From NCBI RefSeq assembly GCF_041435215.1, contig NZ_CP108394.1, positions 7,626,001 to 7,690,000 on the forward strand: a stretch of DNA of 64,000 nucleotides. Direction: 5' to 3'. The DNA comes from Streptomyces sp. NBC_01314 (GTDB lineage Bacteria > Actinomycetota > Actinomycetes > Streptomycetales > Streptomycetaceae). Positions 1 to 7,831 of the stretch are shown in pieces. The position numbers were made by a program, and so were the translations under genes. The notes below the pieces were generated by a model. The model was given only the letters and a program-made list of their open reading frames with translations, ran no database searches and was not told the origin of the DNA. Numbering within the stretch: position 1 is the stretch's first letter; each line of letters opens with the position of its first letter.

Positions 1-326
1 TCGCATCGCTAGCTCCTCCGAGAGTCCTCCGTTCCTTTCCGAGGTAAGTGGCACACCGGCCCGAGCGCTTCCTGATGGAGCGTCAGAAATGTGGTGAATG
101 GATGTCAGGGAGGTGGGGGTGGAGGGGGAGTGGGAGGTGTTTGGGCAGGTCATCGGGGTGGGGCGGGTGCGGTGGAGAAGAGAACGCGACGGAGGGGCGC
201 CGGGGGTGTGAACGGGTGACTGGGGGTGGTGACGCGTGGGCGCAGACTCCGCGCAGACTCCGCAACGGTGGCTTCCGGAGCGGCGGTCCGGAGCGGTGGT
301 CCGGGCCGACACCGGTGACGGCTTGA
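1..326. other. Intergenic stretch, no gene seen
   Basis: The open frames here are GC-rich shadows with low-complexity Gly/Arg or Pro/Ser translations and no recognisable domain. I see no RNA gene. The useful signal is the SoxR-type box at its downstream edge. Confidence 0.5.
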
Positions 327-350
327 CCTCAAGTCAAGTCGAGGTACGAG
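323..350 (+). promoter_or_regulatory. SoxR-type box and promoter of the FMN reductase
   Basis: Bases 327-344 read CCTCAAGTCAAGTCGAGG. I count 15 of 18 matches to the SoxR box CCTCAAGTTAACTTGAGG. It directly follows a TTGACC -35 hexamer (323-328), the arrangement of MerR-family promoters where the operator fills a long spacer. The gene starts within about 20 bases, so the transcript may be leaderless. In S. coelicolor, SoxR, which senses redox-active antibiotics, is known to control an NADPH-dependent FMN reductase gene (SCO2478). Confidence 0.7.
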
Positions 351-360
351 GGTGGTCGCC

Positions 361-1131
361 ATGAAGACCGCTACGGATACTCACGCCGACACGGCAACCG
401 CCTCCGCCACTGACACGGCACCTGCCTCCGCCTCCGCCACTGACACGGCGCCCTCTTCCGTCGCTGACACAGCGACCGCCCCTGCCACTGACGCTGCCAC
501 CACTCCCGCCTCGGCCGCCGTCTCCGCCTCTTCCTCCTCGGCTCCCGTCTCCTCCTCCGCCACCCCGGTCCGGGTGACGCTGGTCATCGGCAGCAATCGC
601 ACCGGCCGCTTCGGCTCGGTGATCGCCGAGTGGTTGCTGAGCCGGGTGCGGGAGCACGACGGCTTCGAGGTCGACGTGGTGGACGTCGCCGAGGCAGACC
701 TGCCGACGAGCTTCGCGACATCACCCGAGGCCACGGCACGGCTGGCCGAGATCACGCCGAAGCTGGCGGCGGCAGAGGCGTTCATCGTCCTGACCCCCGA
801 GTACAACCACTCGTACCCGGCGGCCCTCAAGAACCTCATCGACTGGCACTTCCACGAATGGTGCGCCAAGCCCGTCGCCCTCGTCTCCTACGGCGGTATG
901 TCGGGTGGGCTCCGTGCGGCCGAACACCTCCGGCAGGTCTTCGCCGAACTCCACGCGACCACCGTCCGCGACACGGTCTCCTTCCACAACGCCCACGCCG
1001 CCTTCGACGAGACCGGCCACATCAAGGACCCGTCCGCGCCGAACTCCGCGGCCCGGGTGATGCTGGACCAGCTGTCGTGGTGGGGCCACGCCTTGCGCGA
1101 GGCGAAGGAGAAGCGGCCGTACGGGGAGTGA
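361..1131 (+). CDS. NADPH-dependent FMN reductase family protein
   Basis: Flavodoxin-like NADPH-dependent FMN reductase, probably cytosolic, reducing flavins or quinone-like compounds. The fold starts about 65 residues in with VTLVIGSNRTGRFG (phosphate-binding loop), followed by LTPEYNHSYPAALKNLIDW and SYGGMSGG, both typical of the family. The first 65 residues are a Thr/Ala/Ser/Asp-rich run (repeats like ATDTAPASAS) that normal members lack and that is probably disordered. I chose the ATG at 361; a GTG at 352 is in frame, and neither has a clear ribosome binding site, which fits a leaderless message from the adjacent promoter. The SoxR-type box just upstream suggests induction by redox-cycling compounds. 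The family is clear; the substrate is not. Confidence 0.88.
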   Translation: MKTATDTHADTATASATDTAPASASATDTAPSSVADTATAPATDAATTPASAAVSASSSSAPVSSSATPVRVTLVIGSNRTGRFGSVIAEWLLSRVREHDGFEVDVVDVAEADLPTSFATSPEATARLAEITPKLAAAEAFIVLTPEYNHSYPAALKNLIDWHFHEWCAKPVALVSYGGMSGGLRAAEHLRQVFAELHATTVRDTVSFHNAHAAFDETGHIKDPSAPNSAARVMLDQLSWWGHALREAKEKRPYGE

Positions 1132-1156
1132 GGCGTGTGGGTGGGGGCGGACGACT

Positions 1157-2929
1157 TCAGCAACCGCCCCCAGGCCCCACAGGCTCCGGCTCCGGAACCT
1201 CGGGCAACGGCTCCACGGGGGGAGCGGGGGCCTCAGGTTCCGGCTCAACGACGTCCGGCGGAGCGGGGGTCTCAGGTTCCGGCACAACCACCTCCGGCGG
1301 AACAGGCACCTCCTCCACGGGTCCCTCCATAGGCGGCGCCTCCGCCACGGGCTCCTCTACGGGAGGCTCCTCCAGGGGAGCCTCCTCTACGGGGGCCTCC
1401 TCCGCAGGGCTCTCCTCCCCGGGCGTCGGCTCGGTGGAGCCGGGAGCCTCAGGCGCCGGTTCCTCGGTGTGTGGCTCCTCGCCCCCAGGTGTGTCGGACC
1501 CAGGCGCCTCGGACCCGGGCTCATCCACCACCGGGTAACCGGTGCCGGGCTCTTCCGCACCGGGGTCTTCCGCACCAGGTTCTTCAGCGCCCGGCTCCTC
1601 CGCTCCCGGCTCCTCCGCTCCCGGCGTCCGTGGAATCCCCGCATCCGGCGGTTCAGGCGCAGTCCCCTCCGGTTCGCTCCCCGCCTCGCCGGTGCTGCCG
1701 CCCTCACCCCCACCCTCGTCCTCGCCCGCCGGAACCCGAACCGTCGGCTCCTTCACAGCATCGCCGGCATCCCCCGCCCGCACCACGACGCTGTCGCGGT
1801 CACCGAGGCCCGTCGCCGCCGCACCCGGGTCGCCCGCTCCCAACGCACCCACCGGGTGCGAATTCACGGCTTCCGTGACCGCGTCCCGGCGCTCGACGAC
1901 CTCGGGGGAGCGGGCCTCGGGCCGGTGGGGCGCCGGGGCCTGGGCGACCGGTACCCGCCGGGGCGGGACCGCGTCCGAGTCGAGGGGCGCGAAGATGATG
2001 CCGGCCACGACGGCGGCAGCCGCCGCGGCCGTCCCGACCGCGGCGACCTTCGTCCCGCCCGCTCCGCCCGTCGCGGCCTGCCGTACGGCGTGCAGCAGTT
2101 GGCCGCCCCCGTGCCCGCCCGCCCCGCCGAGCGCGGCGGCCGTACCGGCGGAGCCCGCCGTGAGGGAGAGCAGCAACTTGCCCCCGCCACCGCCCACGAC
2201 GAACACCAGGAGCGCCGGACCGACGAGTGCGGGAAGCCGGTCGTTGGTGCGCATCAGGACCGCGAGCCGTGCCCGGCAGTCGTCGCACGCGTCCACATGG
2301 CCGAGCAACTGCTCGGACTGCCGCGAGGTCGCCGTACCGCGCACATACGCCGGCATGCGCCCCCATCGCACCTGGCACGCCGGATCGATCGGCGCCCCGG
2401 GCTGCTCGCGCAGGAAGGCCTGGCGCATCCCCTCACGCGCCCGGTGCAGCAGTACCGCCGTCGCGCCCTGCTTGGCGCCGATGCGCTGCCCGACCGTCTC
2501 CAGCGGCTGGCCCTCGGCCTCGGCCAGCCACAGCGCCCGTACCCACCGCTCGGGCAGCTGGCCCAGGACCCGCACCAACAGGTCGACGGAGGAGACCTGT
2601 TCGGCCGGGTCGGCGGCGTCGGCCACCTGGGCGTTGGTCTCGGCCCGCTCGGGTGCCGTCGGATCCAGCGGCGTCTCCCGCGTGGCGGTGCCGACCGCCG
2701 CCGCGAGGTGCCGCACCGTCGTCGTCAGGTACGCCGGCACGTTGTCGATCTCGTGCCCTGCGGAAAGCCGCCGCCACACGCGGAAGTGCGCCTCGGCGAC
2801 GAGGTCCTCGGCGGTCCAGGAGTTCCTGGTGAGGGAGCGCGCGTACGCGACGAGGCGCGGGTGCTGTTCCTCGAAGATCCGGGTGTACGTGGCGGTCGCG
2901 GTCGCGGACGTGGACAGGCTGTCGGTCAT
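1157..2929 (-). CDS. ECF-type sigma factor with membrane-anchored Pro/Glu-rich C-terminal extension
   Basis: The first ~190 residues are an ECF RNA polymerase sigma factor: region 2 around FEEQHPRLVAYARSLTRN...AEDLVAEAHFRVWRR, region 4 around LPERWVRALWLAEAEGQ...LLHRAREGMRQAFL. Next comes a zinc-finger-like segment with HVDACDDCRARL, as in anti-sigma zf-HC2 domains. Hydrophobic stretches follow (ALLVFVVGGG; AAAVVAGIIFAPL), then about 220 residues of Pro/Glu/Ala repeats (units such as AEEPG). The protein thus looks like sigma factor, anti-sigma finger, membrane anchor and exposed stalk in one chain. I start at the ATG at 2929, not the longer frame to 3028, because a good promoter lies inside that extension. 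About 590 residues, far longer than a usual ECF sigma (~200). Target genes are unknown. Confidence 0.8.
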   Translation of the reverse strand: MTDSLSTSATATATYTRIFEEQHPRLVAYARSLTRNSWTAEDLVAEAHFRVWRRLSAGHEIDNVPAYLTTTVRHLAAAVGTATRETPLDPTAPERAETNAQVADAADPAEQVSSVDLLVRVLGQLPERWVRALWLAEAEGQPLETVGQRIGAKQGATAVLLHRAREGMRQAFLREQPGAPIDPACQVRWGRMPAYVRGTATSRQSEQLLGHVDACDDCRARLAVLMRTNDRLPALVGPALLVFVVGGGGGKLLLSLTAGSAGTAAALGGAGGHGGGQLLHAVRQAATGGAGGTKVAAVGTAAAAAAVVAGIIFAPLDSDAVPPRRVPVAQAPAPHRPEARSPEVVERRDAVTEAVNSHPVGALGAGDPGAAATGLGDRDSVVVRAGDAGDAVKEPTVRVPAGEDEGGGEGGSTGEAGSEPEGTAPEPPDAGIPRTPGAEEPGAEEPGAEEPGAEDPGAEEPGTGYPVVDEPGSEAPGSDTPGGEEPHTEEPAPEAPGSTEPTPGEESPAEEAPVEEAPLEEPPVEEPVAEAPPMEGPVEEVPVPPEVVVPEPETPAPPDVVEPEPEAPAPPVEPLPEVPEPEPVGPGGGC

Positions 2930-2972
2930 GGCGGGAACGCTCTCCAGTCGCCTGCTGATGGGACCTGCCGAT

Positions 2973-3001
2973 TTTGTATGTCGCGATGACAAAAATCTCA
3001 A
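2973..3001 (-). promoter_or_regulatory. Predicted sigma-70-type promoter of the ECF sigma gene
   Basis: On the minus strand, TTGAGA (2996-3001) and TACAAA (2973-2978) are separated by exactly 17 bases in an unusually AT-rich patch. Transcription would begin near 2966, giving a leader of about 37 bases before the ATG at 2929, with GGAG upstream of it. Confidence 0.55.
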
Positions 3002-3169
3002 GTAATCACGCATAGTGACATTCATCACAGTGGGTTACTTCGGAAACGGCGTAATACAGGGGGTCCTGGCGCGATCGAAGCGGTGTGTCGGCACAAGCCG
3101 TCAGGGCTCGAAAGCCCGAGGGTCCCGAGGGGCCCGAAGTACCTGCAACGCCCGAACTGGAGACCGCTC

Positions 3170-3610
3170 ATGCACCCCGCGCGCCCCACCATGCCCACGC
3201 CCCCCGCTCTCGAACAGAGTGCCCGCGCCCGCCTGATCACACCCGACTACGAGGAGGTCCCGGTACGCACCACCCTGCGCTACACCCCAGACGACCCCTT
3301 CGCCGTCCACATCGACTTCCCGGCCGGCGCCTCCGCCGACGACGCGAACGTGACGTGGGTGTTCGCCCGCTCCCTGCTGGCAGAGGGGCTGGCCACCCCG
3401 GCCGGGATGGGCGACGTGCATCTGTGGCCCTGCGACCCGGCCCACACGGTCGTGGAACTCCGCTCACCGCACGGCATGGCCATGATCCGCTTCGACACGC
3501 CCACGCTCCGCCGCTTCCTGCGCCGCTCGTACGCCGTCGTCGCGCTCGGCGGCGAGGACCTGGAACCGGCACTCGACGACGGCCTCGCGTCCCTACTGGG
3601 CGGGGTCTGA
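3170..3610 (+). CDS. SsgA-like (SALP) sporulation/cell division regulator
   Basis: A 146-residue SsgA-like protein, a family confined to sporulating actinomycetes that helps place FtsZ and control septation and spore-wall synthesis. Family features are VPVRTTLRYTPDDPFAVHIDFP near the N-terminus, VTWVFARSLLAEGL, GDVHLWPC and the C-terminal FDTPTLRRFLRRSYAVV. Start at ATG 3170, with GGAG eight bases upstream; ATG 3191 is possible. It sits alone between the divergent sigma gene and the permease pair. I cannot say which SALP subgroup it belongs to. Confidence 0.88.
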   Translation: MHPARPTMPTPPALEQSARARLITPDYEEVPVRTTLRYTPDDPFAVHIDFPAGASADDANVTWVFARSLLAEGLATPAGMGDVHLWPCDPAHTVVELRSPHGMAMIRFDTPTLRRFLRRSYAVVALGGEDLEPALDDGLASLLGGV

Positions 3611-3634
3611 GACGCCCCGCCCGGAGCGCCCGCT

Positions 3635-4858
3635 ATGTTCGACCCGAGCGTCCGGATATTCGGAGTGGGCATGCAGAAGACAGATGAACCGGCCGAAGAG
3701 GCGGTGACGGCCGAGCCGGAGGGGGCGGCGGCCGAGCCGGAGATACCCGTGGTCGTCCACGAGGCGGCTCGCGACGACACCAAGACCGGCACCGGCCATG
3801 GCACCGACACCAAGACCGGCACCGGCCATGGCACCGACACCAAGACCGGCACCGGCCATGGCACCGACACCGACCCTGCCACCGACGCCACCCTTGACCA
3901 CAGCTGGCCCCGTCACTGGCCCTTGCTGCTCATGGGCGCGGCCGTGATCCCCGGCTTCGTGCTGTTCGTCATGGGGCGGTGGATGGAGGATCCGGCCGTG
4001 CAGGCGTGGCGGACCGTCTGTCTCTCCATCACCGTGCAGGCGCTGCCGTTCCTGCTGCTCGGTACGGCCCTGTCGGGTGCCATCAACGCGTTCGTACCGG
4101 CGCGGGTGTTCACCCGGGTGCTGCCCAAAAGGCCGGCGCTCGCGGTCCCGGTCGCCGGTGCCGCCGGGGTGATCCTGCCCGGCTGCGAGTGCGCGTCCGT
4201 GCCGGTCGCGCACAGTCTGATCCGGCGAGGGGTCGACCCGGCCGCCGCCTTCGCGTTCCTGCTGTCGGCGCCCGCCATCAACCCGATCGTCCTGACCGCC
4301 ACGGCCATCGCCTTCCCCGGCAGCCCCGAAATGGTGCTGGCCCGGCTGCTCGCCTCCCTCGTCACCGCCGCCGGGATGGGCTGGCTGTGGCTCTGGCTGG
4401 GGCGCGCGGAGTGGCTCAAGCCGATCGCGCGGCACGCGGGACACCGTTCCGGGCAGAGCCGCTTGAACGAGTTCCGGACCGGCTTCCAGCACGACTTCCT
4501 GCACGCGGGCGGCTTCCTCGTCGTCGGTGCGATGGCCGCGGCCACCTTCAACGTGCTCGTCCCGCGCACCGTGCTCGACACCTTCGCCGACTCGCCCTGG
4601 CTGTCGGTGCTGTTCCTCGCCGCGCTCGCCATCCTCCTCTCGGTGTGCTCCGAGGCCGACGCCTTCGTCGCCGCGTCCCTCACCGGCTTCTCACCCACCG
4701 CGCGGTTGACGTTCATGGTGGTCGGGCCCATGGTCGACCTGAAGCTGATCGCCCTGCAGACGGGTACCTTCGGCCGGGCCTTCGCGGTCCGCTTCTCCGC
4801 CGCGACGGTCGTCGTCGCGATCCTGTGCAGCGTCCTGATCGGAGCCGTCCTGCTGTGA
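3635..4858 (+). CDS. UPF0718 (YcgR/YraQ-like) permease
   Basis: Multi-pass membrane permease of the DUF318/UPF0718 family. After an acidic cytosolic N-terminus (~90 residues) come about eight membrane segments. The family signature GCECASVPVAHSLIRRG lies near residue 185, and a related second half carries SEADAFVAASLTGF. A perfect triple 30-bp repeat encodes DTKTGTGHGT three times in the N-terminal tail. It overlaps the next gene by four bases, so the two are surely co-translated. In Bacillus subtilis the homologous pair ycgR-ycgQ is zinc-regulated, and the partner here has a His/Asp-rich loop, so metal (probably zinc) transport is my inference. No Zur-type palindrome was seen upstream. Start at ATG 3635 (GGAG eight bases before); ATG 3671 also has GGAG. 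Confidence 0.8.
   Translation: MFDPSVRIFGVGMQKTDEPAEEAVTAEPEGAAAEPEIPVVVHEAARDDTKTGTGHGTDTKTGTGHGTDTKTGTGHGTDTDPATDATLDHSWPRHWPLLLMGAAVIPGFVLFVMGRWMEDPAVQAWRTVCLSITVQALPFLLLGTALSGAINAFVPARVFTRVLPKRPALAVPVAGAAGVILPGCECASVPVAHSLIRRGVDPAAAFAFLLSAPAINPIVLTATAIAFPGSPEMVLARLLASLVTAAGMGWLWLWLGRAEWLKPIARHAGHRSGQSRLNEFRTGFQHDFLHAGGFLVVGAMAAATFNVLVPRTVLDTFADSPWLSVLFLAALAILLSVCSEADAFVAASLTGFSPTARLTFMVVGPMVDLKLIALQTGTFGRAFAVRFSAATVVVAILCSVLIGAVLL
3781..3870 (+). repeat. Three perfect 30-bp tandem repeats inside the permease gene
   Basis: Three identical consecutive 30-base units, each starting CAAGACCGGCACCGGCCATG and encoding KTGTGHGTDT. The length is a multiple of three, so copy number can change without breaking the frame. 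They lie in the cytosolic tail before the first membrane segment. Confidence 0.95.
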
Positions 4859-5709
4859 AACGACCCCTGCAGGCGCTCCTTCTCCTCCTCAGCGGCCTGG
4901 GCCTTCTCCACGCCACCCTCCTCACCGACCACTACCTCAGATACGTCAAGGAGGGCATGCACCCCCTCCTCATCGCCTCGGGCGCGCTGCTGCTCGTGCT
5001 CGGCGCGGCGGAGGCATGGTCACTGTGGAGACGGGACGGGGCCGCCGAGCGGGAGAGCCACGACGGCGACCACGACCATGACGGCGACCACGACGGCGAC
5101 CAAGACCACGACGGCGACCAAGACCACGACCACGACCACGGCCATGACCACTCCACCCTGCCCCGAGTCGCCTGGCTTCTGCTCCTCCCCGCCCTGAGCC
5201 TGCTCTTCTACGCCCCGCCGGCCATCGGCGCGTACACCGCCTCCCGCGAGGCCCCCAAGGCGGTCACGATCACCGAACAGGACGACTTCGACCCCCTGCC
5301 GAAGACCTCACCCCTGCCGATGACCCTCACGGACTTCACCCGCCGCGTGCAGCAGGACCGCGACCGGGCCATCGACGGCCGAACCGTCCAGCTGACCGGC
5401 TTCGTCACCCCCGACAAGGGGACTGCCGGCAAGGAGGGCGACGAAGCAGGCGGTGGCGGGAACGCCGACTGGTATCTCACCCGCGTGATCTTCAGTTGCT
5501 GTGCCGCCGACGCCCAGTTCGTGAAGGTACGCGTCCATGACACCCCGGCCCCGCCCGCCGACACCTGGGTCACCCTCACCGGCACCTGGCACCATGCCGG
5601 CACCCTCGGCACGAGCTCCGCCGGGGCGGCTCTCGACGCCCGGACCATCAAGAAGATCACCCGCCCGACCAACGGCTACACGGACGGCCTCCCGCTCACC
5701 CCCTCCTGA
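4855..5709 (+). CDS. TIGR03943/UPF0703 (YcgQ-like) permease partner with His/Asp-rich loop
   Basis: Partner of the upstream permease, starting at GTG 4855 in a GTGA overlap with its stop. About 284 residues: two N-terminal membrane segments (LLLLLSGLGLLHATLL and LLIASGALLLVLGAAEAW), then a loop of Asp/His/Gly repeats (DHDHDGDHDGDQDHDGDQ and on to HGHDH), a third membrane segment, and a C-terminal extracytoplasmic domain with DFTRRVQQD, VQLTGFVTPD and RVIFSCCAADAQFV. This matches the TIGR03943 family. The loop should bind metals such as zinc, supporting a role as receptor or chaperone for the permease. The loop DNA is itself a degenerate tandem repeat (GGCGACCACGAC and variants). Confidence 0.8.
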   Translation: MKRPLQALLLLLSGLGLLHATLLTDHYLRYVKEGMHPLLIASGALLLVLGAAEAWSLWRRDGAAERESHDGDHDHDGDHDGDQDHDGDQDHDHDHGHDHSTLPRVAWLLLLPALSLLFYAPPAIGAYTASREAPKAVTITEQDDFDPLPKTSPLPMTLTDFTRRVQQDRDRAIDGRTVQLTGFVTPDKGTAGKEGDEAGGGGNADWYLTRVIFSCCAADAQFVKVRVHDTPAPPADTWVTLTGTWHHAGTLGTSSAGAALDARTIKKITRPTNGYTDGLPLTPS

Positions 5710-5729
5710 CCCACGGGAACACCGACACG

Positions 5730-6191
5730 ATGCCATTCAGACCCGTTCCCCCCGACTGCGGCGAGAACGAAACGATCACGTACAGATCGGGGATGCTCCA
5801 GTCCGTCCTGCCCGTCGTGCTGGGGTTCCTCGGTGGCACGGCACTGGTGTACGCCGGCCTCGCCCTGGCCTCCGACCCGATGGGGGGCGACAGGCTGAGG
5901 CAGTGCGTCTCGGGCGCGTTGACGGCCACCGTGGTCGTCGCGGTCCTGCGCCGCAACGACGAGGTGACCCTGGCCGAGGACGCCCTCGTGGTGCGCGGCA
6001 CCCGGCGCCGGCGGATCCCCTGGACCGGCATCCAGCGCCTGGAGGTCCGCCGCATCCTCGGCGTACGTCAGATCACCGTCCACACCACGGACGGCCGCCG
6101 CGCCACGCTGCGCACCCCGATGTCCTTCCTGGACAAGGAGTTCGACCTGAAGGTCGAGATCCTCACGCGGTGGTGGCAGGAGCGGCGTTGA
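5730..6191 (+). CDS. PH-domain-containing membrane protein
   Basis: 153 residues. Two hydrophobic segments (MLQSVLPVVLGFLGGTALVY and LTATVVVAVL) precede a bacterial PH-like domain, visible as the strands VTLAEDALVVRGTRRRRIPWTGIQRLEVRR and ITVHTTDGRRATLRTP. It starts 21 bases after the permease operon on the same strand and may be transcribed with it. Function unknown. Confidence 0.7.
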   Translation: MPFRPVPPDCGENETITYRSGMLQSVLPVVLGFLGGTALVYAGLALASDPMGGDRLRQCVSGALTATVVVAVLRRNDEVTLAEDALVVRGTRRRRIPWTGIQRLEVRRILGVRQITVHTTDGRRATLRTPMSFLDKEFDLKVEILTRWWQERR

Positions 6192-6268
6192 AGCGCACCC
6201 CCGTCGCATGCCGTCGCACCCTCTTCGCACTCCGACGCACCCCCTTCGCGTGCCTTCGCTCCCCCTCC

Positions 6269-7171
6269 TCACGCATACTCCGCCAGCACCTCGCCCACAG
6301 CCCGCCGCCCCACCTCCGCCAGCACGTGCCCCTTGTCGCGGTAGTAGTGCTCGGCGACGATCCCGAAGCACAGGGCCCACCCCCGCCCCCGCGCCCAGGT
6401 CGCGTCGTCGACGTCGGCGGTGTCGCGGAACGCGTTGCGGGAGGCGCCCGTGCAGAGGGTCCAGGCCGGCAGCAGATCGCAGGCGGGGTCGCCGACGCCG
6501 AGCCCGCCGAAGTCGATGACGGCGGTGAGGCGGCCGGCGGTGGTGAGAAGGTTGCCGGGCAGCAGGTCGGCGTGGACCCAGACCGGGGCGCCGGCCCACT
6601 GGGGGAGCCGGAGGGTCTCCTCCCAGACGGCGGTGGCGAGCGCCGCGTCCACCGAGCCGTCCGCGCCCAGCCCACGGATCGCGTCCCGGACGTGGTCGTC
6701 GTTCGCACGCACCGGGCCACCACGGAACGACGCCGGCCCGCCCGTCGCGTCCACCTTCCGCAGCGCTGCCACGAACCGGCCCAGCTCCCCGGCCGCGCAC
6801 CCGGGATCGGCGACGGGGGCGTCGTACGCGTTCTCGCCCTCCAGCCAGCGCAGCACCGACCACGGCAGCCCGTATCCCTCACCCGGCCGTCCCTTGCCGA
6901 GCGGCTCCGGTACGGCGAGGGGCAGGTGCGGTGCCAGCAGCGGCAGCCAGCGGTGTTCCTTGTCGGCCTGGTGGGCGCCGTCGGGTTTCCGGGGGAGCCG
7001 TACGACCATGTCGTCCCCGAGGCGGTACATGACGTTGTCCGTCCCGGCGGCGGGAGCGGGGGCGACCGGCAGCCCGGCCCACTCGGGGAACTGCGCCGCG
7101 ATCAGCCGCCGGACGAGCGCGCCGTCGATGTCGAACTCGTCGGCGTGCAGCTTCCCTTGGGACGACGACAT
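6269..7171 (-). CDS. Aminoglycoside phosphotransferase (APH) family kinase
   Basis: A 300-residue APH/choline-kinase-fold small-molecule kinase. The catalytic loop is VHADLLPGNLL (HxDxxxxN) and the metal-binding motif IDFGGLGVGDPACDL (DFG-like); the N-terminal lobe carries NVMYRLGDDMVVRLPRK with the ATP-binding lysine. Cytosolic. It could phosphorylate an aminoglycoside-like antibiotic or a metabolite; nothing nearby decides this. The gene ends well before the convergent PH-domain gene. Normal length, no defects. Confidence 0.85.
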   Translation of the reverse strand: MSSSQGKLHADEFDIDGALVRRLIAAQFPEWAGLPVAPAPAAGTDNVMYRLGDDMVVRLPRKPDGAHQADKEHRWLPLLAPHLPLAVPEPLGKGRPGEGYGLPWSVLRWLEGENAYDAPVADPGCAAGELGRFVAALRKVDATGGPASFRGGPVRANDDHVRDAIRGLGADGSVDAALATAVWEETLRLPQWAGAPVWVHADLLPGNLLTTAGRLTAVIDFGGLGVGDPACDLLPAWTLCTGASRNAFRDTADVDDATWARGRGWALCFGIVAEHYYRDKGHVLAEVGRRAVGEVLAEYA

Positions 7172-7405
7172 GGATCTCCGTAGGTTCCGTGAACGGGGGA
7201 CAGCGGTGGAGCGTAGTCACGACCGCGCCCCCCGGCCACGCAATTACCGGCGTCGGCGACCCACGCGACAGGCCGCGTCCAGGGGTGTGCGTGGGGGAGG
7301 TGCGAGGGGTGAGAATCGATTCTGCAAAGGCTCTGCCCCGCCCACCCGACACATCAGCCCCACCCGCCCCCTCGGAAGAGTCCGACCCGGTTGGAGAGGA
7401 GAACG

Positions 7406-7831
7406 GTGCTCCCCTTCTTCGTCTACGGCACGCTCCGCCCCGGCGAGCACAACCACGACCTCTTCCTGCGCGGCCGCACCCGCGCCGAGGAGCCGGCCCG
7501 GATGCGCGGCATGGCCCTGTACGACGGCCCCGGGTACCCGTACGCGGTGGAGGAGACCGGCGGGGGTGCGGTGAGCGGTGAACTCGTCACCGCCCGGCCC
7601 GACTCATACGCCGAACTCCTGCGCACCCTGGACGAGTTGGAGGAGTACGCCCCGGGCGACCCCGCGAACCTCTACGAGCGGGTGGAACGCGCGGCGGCCC
7701 TCGGCGACGGCACGGTCGTACGGGCCTGGGTGTACGTCGCCGCGCCGTCCGTCGCCGCCGGGCTGCGGGCCGGGGGGAAGCTGATCGAGGGCGGCGACTG
7801 GCGCGGTCGCCGCCTCCCGCCGTTCGCCTAG
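7406..7831 (+). CDS. Gamma-glutamylcyclotransferase (AIG2-like) family protein
   Basis: 141 residues. The N-terminal FVYGTLRPGEHNHDLF is the AIG2/GGCT signature that binds the gamma-glutamyl group, and LDELEEYAPGDPANLYERV supplies the acidic catalytic region. Likely activity is cyclisation of gamma-glutamyl compounds to 5-oxoproline. GTG 7406 is the start, preceded by AGGAG with a four-base gap. Its stop codon overlaps, tail to tail, the stop of the alpha-galactosidase gene. Confidence 0.85.
   Translation: MLPFFVYGTLRPGEHNHDLFLRGRTRAEEPARMRGMALYDGPGYPYAVEETGGGAVSGELVTARPDSYAELLRTLDELEEYAPGDPANLYERVERAAALGDGTVVRAWVYVAAPSVAAGLRAGGKLIEGGDWRGRRLPPFA

Noticed and set aside
5048..5156. Separate Trp/Ser-rich minus-strand peptide
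   Set aside because: It is the complement of the His/Asp repeat loop of the permease partner.
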